Notes under the pieces: model-generated
The model's database searches: none
The model's input: the letters and a program-made list of their open reading frames with translations, nothing else
Told to the model about the DNA's origin: nothing
Made by a program: the position numbers and the translations under genes
Source: Panopea generosa
Lineage: Eukaryota; Mollusca; Bivalvia; Adapedonta; Hiatellidae
Assembly (NCBI GenBank): GCA_029582155.1
Contig: CM055898.1
Location: 29,272,745 to 29,336,744, forward strand
Direction of reading: 5' to 3'
DNA: 64,000 nt
Part shown: positions 58,731 through 64,000 of the stretch, piece by piece
Layout of the letters: the number at the start of each line of letters is the position of its first letter
How positions within the stretch are numbered: position 1 is the stretch's first letter

Positions 58731-59627
58731 GAAGTCAATTATTTTTTGAATGGGGTTTAACACCTTTTTCAACACATTTCAGGTTATATATGGCCTATCC
58801 AGTTTTACTGGTGGAGGAAAACATCAGACTGAATCAGACTGCATTGATCCACCGTCCTTCCGCAAGTAACTGGAAACTTTCTCACATAAAAGTTTTTAGA
58901 GCAAGCGGGACTCGAACCTACGTCCTTAGTGGTGAGAGGTAAGTGATCTTTACTGAAGTCAATTATTTTTTGAATGAGGTTCCTCGCCATTTTCAACACA
59001 TTTCAGGTTATATATGGCATATCCAGTTTTACTGGTGGAGGAAGACATCAGACTGAATCAGACTGCATAGATCCACCGACCTTCCGCAAGTAACTGGAAA
59101 CTTTCTCACATAAAGTTGTTGGAGCAAGCGGGACTCGAACCTACGTCCTTAGTGGTGAGAGGTAAGTGACCTTTACTGAAGTCAATTATTTGTTTGAATG
59201 AGGTTCCTCGCCATTTTCAACACATTTCAGGTTATTTATGGCATATTTAGTTTTACTGGTGGAGGAAGACATCAGACTGAATCAGACTGCGTAGATCCAC
59301 TGTCCTTCCGCAAGTAACTGGAAACTTTCTCACATAAAGTTTTTGAAGCAAGCGGGACTCGAACCTACGTCCTTAGTGGTGAGAGGTAAGTGATCTTTAC
59401 TGAAGTCAATTATTTTTTTGAATGAGGCTCCTTGCCATTTTCTACACATTTCAGGTTATTTATGGCATATTTAGTTTTACTGGTGGAGGAAGACATCAGA
59501 CTGAATCAGACTGCGTAGATATCCACTATCCTTCCGCAAGTAACTGGAAACTTTCTCACATAAAGTTTTTGGAGCAAGCGGGACTCGAACCTACGTCCTT
59601 AGTGGTGAGAGGTAAGTAATCTTTACT
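58731..59627 (-). mobile_element. Tandem array of four truncated SINE-4 units, period about 224 bp
   Basis: Each unit contains the SINE-4 body (CATTTTCAACACATTTCAGG, CCAGTTTTACTGGTGGAGGA and CCTTCCGCAAGTAACTGGAA) and the B-box half of the tRNA head (GCGGGACTCGAACCTACGTC on plus). The A-box half is missing from every unit. Unit starts (GAAGTCAATTATTT) fall at 58731, 58955, 59178 and 59402, with a final partial start at 59628. Units are very similar, so amplification was recent or is homogenised. Confidence 0.9.
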
Positions 59628-59807
59628 GAAGTCAAGTCAAGTCAAAGTCAGATATACACGTATACAATCAGGGTTAGGCTGTAAAATGATTAAACAATTA
59701 AATGTATATAAAACAATGTTAAACTTCCGAACAATAAAATGTGGGCATTCTTCAATGTAACGTTTTAATTGAAGCAAGGGGAGCCACTCTCACCTATTTT
59801 GTTTATC

Positions 59808-60745
59808 ATTGGTTAGGTCGCATGAGCGACCAAACCCTATATTAGGGCCAGTTAAGAAATTGTCTCTAGGCGCTGCCATATTGAAACGTCACGATCACGT
59901 GTTAAAAACACGACATTCGCCACATGGAGGTCGCCATTGTTTTTCTGTGCATCATGATTATGTACAAACCGCTATTGATATTGAAACCTAGTCATGTTCC
60001 GACCACTTTCCAGCTAAAAGGAAAATTCAAATGCGGCCGTGTAATAATTGATTGTGACATTTTAATGTACTAATTGAGATCACTATGAATTGTTCATTGC
60101 AAATTTAATAAGGAAAAAAATGATAATGCCTTAAATCAACGAATTTTTTAAAATTCCTTGCTTAAATGAGACCTTGAAACTTTTCTTTTTTGGCAATTTA
60201 TCGCCGTTCCTGAGATTCCTACCGAGTTAATGTAAATAATTTTCAAATAACGATGTATTTACTCAATTATCATAATATTCTGGGCCCATAACAATGGAAA
60301 TAATAACAAAATTAAACAGCTACAGTTTATTTATTCGATACATGGACAACAGAAATATAAAAGTTAATCGGTGTGACATATTTTCAGCACGTTGCCAGAA
60401 TCAGATATATCGCCGTATGCACAAGTTTTGGAAAAAAACAATTTTCAATTGTTGTTTTTAAAAATAATATTTCTTCAAATTAATTTAAAATATGGATACG
60501 AATTATTCTAAAATATATTATTATCACAGTAGGAAGTTGTATAGAACAGCAGTAAGTGCGTTAGATAATACATAAGTAAGTTTCTTTTTAAATATGCAAA
60601 TGGCAATACATAATGATTAAGATCGGTACATTTAAACATTAAAGTTACTATGAGGCACACCTGCAGCCAGGAATTTGCTGTGTCAGCCGGAACCTTGTCG
60701 GGATTTGGTGTCATCCATGTGTTTAGAACCCTGTATAAAAATCTT
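59808..60745 (+). mobile_element. Element A, second long copy
   Basis: It is colinear with 28504-29478 from TTGGTTAGGTCGCATGAGCG through ATGGAGGTCGCCATTGTTTT and CAATGGAAATAATAACAAAA to CTGTGTCAGCCGGAACC and GTTTAGAACCCTGTATAAA. An extra GCGACCAAACCC near the start gives a small hairpin with GGTTAGGTCGC. It lacks the last 60 or so bases of the other copy. Confidence 0.78.
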
Positions 60746-61067
60746 AAAAACACTATTCACAACGGATCAAAAATGTTTGTAGCCTCAATAAATTATGTTG
60801 GCTCGTAAAAATGAAAGCAATTACATTTTTTTTATAAATATTTCAAACTATACTTATTATTTACTAATGAAATTGATGGCCAAAAATGATATGGTAATGT
60901 TCGTATTTTGCATTATTTTATTTTTTAAGATAGTACCTTCAAAATCTAATATTTTGCAAATGTGGATAAACATATAATAGTCATTCGAATTTCATTACAT
61001 TATACATATGAGCTTAAAATAAGCAAAATAATACAGATGGATAACAAATATATTAACCCTTTACTTC

Positions 61068-61170
61068 ATATAGACGCGTTTGGACACCTCTAATATAGAC
61101 GCCTTTGGACACCTCTAATATAGACGCGTTTGGACACCTCTAATATAGACGCGTTTGGACACTTAATATA
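61068..61170. repeat. 25-bp tandem repeat, about four units
   Basis: The unit is ATAGACGCGTTTGGACACCT followed by CTAAT. It is an expansion of sequence next to the left inverted end of the MITE. Confidence 0.93.
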
Positions 61171-61227
61171 GATGGGTTTTGAATTATTGGGTGAATTATG
61201 TTAATATTAACTGACAGAGTGGAAAAC

Positions 61228-61282
61228 AGTGCAGGAAGTGTTCAGATTGCTCGTTACGAGCAATCTGAACTCTTCCTGCACT
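61228..61282. repeat. Near-perfect hairpin, 26-base arms, 3-base loop
   Basis: The left arm AGTGCAGGAAGTGTTCAGAT plus TGCTCG pairs with its reverse complement on the right with one mismatch (T versus A), and the loop is TTA. It lies at the centre of the piggyBac-like MITE. Confidence 0.92.
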
Positions 61283-61344
61283 ATTTTCAAAGGCCTTCTG
61301 TTATTGGTGCGGAAAATGCGTATCTATGGAGTAAAGGGTTAATC

Positions 61345-62335
61345 TTTAAAACTGAAAACTAAGTTTTTCTAATATATATATATATATACTTATGCTTTAA
61401 AACAAAATTGTCGGCTATACATCAACCACTTTTTCTTATTATATATAACCGAAACTCATAAACATACGATTGGATAATTGTACATTGTATTATCTTTGTT
61501 TCCTTTGGTTCAAAGTTAGCACTTTCAGAAATTATAAAAAAGATCAAAAGCTGTCGTGCATTTTGAAGAAATATTGTCAAATTACCATAAATAGTGCATA
61601 TGTTTGTGCTATTTTAAAAATGTTTATATTTGATAACATCAGAAAATAATTAATGTTATGTTTTAGTTTAACATTAGTCTCATACTTATTGACTGTCATA
61701 CACTTGTACAACGTTTTGAAATAACAAAACAAGATTTTCTAGTGTTTAGTAATATGTATTCCATCTAACATTACCCTTATCCCATATTTATTTGGTAAGA
61801 AAATGTTGCCAAAAAAAAATAAAATCGAAACGTTAATTTGTCAAAACAAATGGACATTTGTGACTTAAATCGTTCAATGTATCTTTATCCATAATAGTAC
61901 AACAACGTTAACGGTTCCTTAAAAGAAATACAACTTTAATAAAAGATATAAAAAAATGCACACAAGACAATCTGAAAAGTTCTGAGCTAACAATCTTTAA
62001 TTAAGTATCGCATATTCGCATCAATGGGATCTTAAAATAAATGTTTTATAAAAAAGATATGTATCTTTGAGAAAATGAAACAATTAAATAATTCTTAATT
62101 CTTTGTTATTGACGTTGTTGATACGTATTTCTATTTAGAAGTTGAACTTACTTCCGTGGACCACATGCCTCGCGCTATGAACGAATTATCTGAACAATCA
62201 TTGAAGGCTCATATTAATATGCCATCTATTTGTGACAAAATTTATCTCGCCATTAAAACAAATGGATATATTTTTGTCTCGATGGTGGTGCCAATCATTG
62301 TATAAGAGGCGGAGTTTTGTGGTATTAATAAGTTA
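61345..62335. other. AT-rich DNA without a recognisable gene
   Basis: Contains a short (TA)n near 61374. Nothing else was recognised. Confidence 0.5.
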
Positions 62336-62340
62336 AAACC

Positions 62341-62400
62341 GGGGTCGTCCGTGGCCAAGTGGTCCAAGCGGCATTTCAAGATTTCTTAAATAGACTAGGA
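62341..62400 (+). mobile_element. tRNA-like head fragment (A box only)
   Basis: GGTCGTCCGTGGCCAAGTGG followed by TCCAAGCGGC is a good Leu/Ser-type A box, resembling the head of SINE-4 at 40110. No B box follows, so it is probably a truncated SINE head. Confidence 0.5.
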
Positions 62401-62546
62401 TCAGGCGGGCTATGGTAAAGTTTTGAAAGTGATTTTAATTTCCTACTCATATTTTGACAACGGATACGAGAACAGCATATCCAGAGACGAAATACTGTTA
62501 TTGTAGAATTGTTAGAATATTTTTGGAAAATAATTTTTGGAGAAAA

Positions 62547-62869
62547 TTCGCCCCATCGGTGCAATAAGATACCAAGTGTATAATGAAATTAGAAGTCGTC
62601 TATTCCTAACTCTGATATCACCCGAATCAGGTCTATTAACCACCAATAAAAAAGCAGGGAATTCTATGCCTGTCCAACAATTTATAGCAATTGAACGCTT
62701 ACTGAAGTGTGACGTCATCAAAACTTTCACTTGAAGCATCTGACCAATCAACGTGCCCCAATGGGGCTTACCCAACATTGCTATTTCACGGACCCAATCG
62801 GGTGAGCTGGGTTCGTTCTACAGACTAAATAAGAAGGCGCTTGGTTCTTTATTGAACCATTGGGGCGAA
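62547..62869 (-). mobile_element. MITE E, full-length copy
   Basis: It is 323 bp with inverted ends: TTCGCCCCATCGGTGCAATA on the left and, on the right, the complement of TTCGCCCCAATGGTTCAATA. The arms are about 32 bases. On the minus strand the interior reads CACCCGATTGGGTCCGTGAA, TTGATTGGTCAGATGCTTC and TGGACAGGCATAGAATTCCC, matching 13575, 17505 and 28340. It contains a GTGACGTCA palindrome-like block. Confidence 0.85.
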
Positions 62870-63135
62870 ATGTAAGTCAAGCACGGCAGCTTTAGAATTT
62901 GAAATGTTAGTTTTATTGAGCTAAACGTCAGCAATATTTAATATTATCAAAAACGATATTGTTGATATAGCATATATTGTACAAAATAATTTGTCTGTTG
63001 GAAAATTAAGTAAGCTGAATATAACAATGTAGAGAAGATTCGGATCCAAGGTCTGTAACTGACGCCACTGTTATTTCTCTGAGAAGAATCAAACTGAAAT
63101 AGCTTTTAACAACGACATTGTGTGTCTGTCACGTA

Positions 63136-63320
63136 GGGACCCCGGCGTGGTCTAGTGGTAGAGCGTCCGCCTCGCATGCGGAATGTCGTGGGTTCAATCC
63201 CCGGCCGGGTTATTCCAAAGACTTTAGGAAATGGTACTAGAAGCTTCTTCGCTTGACGCTCAGCATTTAGAGGAGAGTTCTAGGTTTGGTCGGCCCGGTG
63301 TCAGTATAATGTGACTGGGT
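63136..63320 (+). mobile_element. SINE-3 with an Ala(CGC)-like tRNA head
   Basis: GCGTGGTCTAGTGGTAGAGC (A box), a perfect 5-bp anticodon stem TCCGC/GCGGA with loop CTCGCAT (anticodon CGC), and GTGGGTTCAATCCCCGGCCG (B box). The acceptor and T stems are offset by one or two bases and do not close cleanly, and GACGCTCAGCATTTAGAGGA follows as in the 55.2 kb SINE. It is therefore a SINE head, not a working tRNA-Ala gene. Confidence 0.85.
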
Positions 63321-63339
63321 GGGGTATCATACCATGTGT

Positions 63340-63474
63340 ACGTATTTTACTTCGATTGTGAAACAAGTTCTTACAACTTAGACAGATCACGCTCGAAGTC
63401 TTCCTGGTTAAAACAAGTACTTAGTACGACCCTCCGATCGTGGTTCGGTGCTCTACCACTGTACCACACGCACC
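63340..63474 (-). mobile_element. SINE-1 copy, shortened
   Basis: On the plus strand it reads TTTTACTTCGATTGTGAAAC, ACAACTTAGACAGATCACGC, GAAGTCTTCCTGG and GGTTCGGTGCTCTACCACTG. It has lost about 50 bases of the centre relative to 1087-1275, including the B box region. It lies 20 bases after a SINE-3 on the other strand. Confidence 0.78.
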
Positions 63475-63609
63475 ACTTATATTTATGCCTTAAATATGGA
63501 CGGATTCAGGCTGTAATATTCTATTGATTATCGAAGTATTGTTTCTCAAACAAGAAAAAGATAAATTTCAGAGACCTTTTAATATTTACTACTCTCTGTA
63601 TTACAGTGA

Positions 63610-64000
63610 CTATGAAGGTCATTTCACACATACGCATCGACGTAACTGTACCGCAGCCGTTACAATACGACGGCCGCGTCCGTAAAGCTGGATTTGTGCA
63701 TGTTTATGGTTAAGGCTTATGGTTACGGTGCGGTTACGGTACGGTCTATGTGTGAAAGGTAAATATATATAAATAATAGTATTCAATAATCACGGCTGCG
63801 GTACGGTTAAGGAAAGATCTGTGTTGAAAAGGACACTATAAAATCATAGTATTCAATATTTACAGCAGCGGTACAGTTACGGTACGGTCTGTGTGTGAAA
63901 GGACACTATATCAATCATAGTATTCAATCATCACGGCTGCGGTAACGTAACGGTACGGTCTGTATGTGAAAGGACCTTATATCAATCGTAGTATTCAATA
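63610..64000. repeat. 70-bp tandem repeat with inverted outer block, runs off the window
   Basis: Units carry CGGCTGCGGTACGGTTA, TACGGTCTGTGTGTGAAAGG and ATAGTATTCAAT. The phrase ATAGTATTCAAT falls at about 63776, 63846 and 63917, giving a period of 70-71. To the left (63615-63665) a block reading TCATTTCACACATACGCATC and ACTGTACCGCAGCCG is the reverse complement of the unit. The array may have grown from the ends of an inverted-repeat element. Confidence 0.8.

Larger units (their letters stand above)
61053..61342. mobile_element. piggyBac-like MITE with TTAA target duplication
   Basis: The sequence is TTAA, CCCTTTACTTCATATAGACG ... TCTATGGAGTAAAGGG, TTAA. The termini are inverted repeats starting CCCTTTACT and both are flanked by TTAA, the target duplicated by piggyBac-superfamily transposases. 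The interior (282 bp) contains a 25-bp repeat on the left arm and a hairpin with 26-base arms near the centre. No transposase is encoded. Confidence 0.78.

Noticed and set aside
61228-61282. Rho-independent terminator or microRNA gene
   Set aside because: A bacterial terminator is out of place in this genome. The hairpin lies symmetrically in a MITE and there is no evidence of conservation or expression.
63136-63213. Functional tRNA-Ala gene
   Set aside because: Acceptor and T stems do not pair cleanly, and the sequence continues into a SINE body shared with 55.2 kb.
1-64000. A new defence, biosynthetic or other multi-gene system
   Set aside because: There are no clustered coding genes, operon-like spacing or recognisable enzyme domains apart from LINE proteins. 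The structure present is explained by mobile and tandem repeats.

Overview
This is animal nuclear DNA: AT-rich, non-coding, and packed with decayed retrotransposons, tRNA-headed SINEs, short inverted-repeat elements (MITEs), microsatellites and minisatellites. The mix of tRNA-derived SINE families, apurinic-endonuclease-type LINEs and long minisatellites suits a marine or freshwater invertebrate. A bivalve mollusc is my best guess, but it rests on general familiarity with such repeats and not on any gene. I see no intact host protein-coding gene, no rRNA and no convincing functional tRNA gene. The window is best read as intergenic or deep intronic sequence. All longer open frames are explained by tandem repeats or LINE remnants. 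The exceptions are a 124-codon frame of unknown meaning (19.4 kb) and a degraded C2H2 zinc-finger fragment (13.1 kb).

Layout. 0-13 kb: a SINE, a 1.2 kb CAA-type array, a LINE tail split into two opposite orientations (5.7-6.8 kb), a LINE-like 3' end, a second SINE family, part of a larger dispersed element (A) fused to a MITE (B), and a 46-bp minisatellite. 13-30 kb: a 2.2 kb 31-bp minisatellite, a LINE reverse-transcriptase remnant (18.2-18.8 kb), four colinear decayed copies of one segment (16.4, 20.3, 22.8 and 27.8 kb), a 1.7 kb 17-bp minisatellite, and element A nested in MITE E. 30-41 kb: a pentanucleotide array, three SINE-2 copies, a 40-bp and a 33-bp minisatellite, and paired MITE B copies.

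41-49 kb is dominated by one nearly full-length but dead LINE on the minus strand. It keeps a coiled-coil/RRM-like ORF1, an endonuclease, a reverse transcriptase with a YADD motif and a terminal Cys/His knuckle. A 1.4 kb inverted-repeat element sits inside it and itself carries two MITE B copies, giving three nested layers. 49-56 kb holds two further LINE families, one inserted into an older element, plus a poly-C tract and a 49-bp minisatellite. 56-64 kb has a 28-bp minisatellite, a tandem array of truncated SINEs, a second long copy of element A, a piggyBac-like MITE with a central hairpin, MITE E, two SINEs and a terminal 70-bp repeat running off the window.

There is no set of cooperating genes. 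The biology here is repeat biology: serial insertion, LINE-driven SINE spread, local segment duplication and minisatellite growth. Family names (A-H, SINE-1 to SINE-4, LINE-1 to LINE-4) are labels for this window only. Boundaries were read by eye and are accurate to roughly 5-30 bases.
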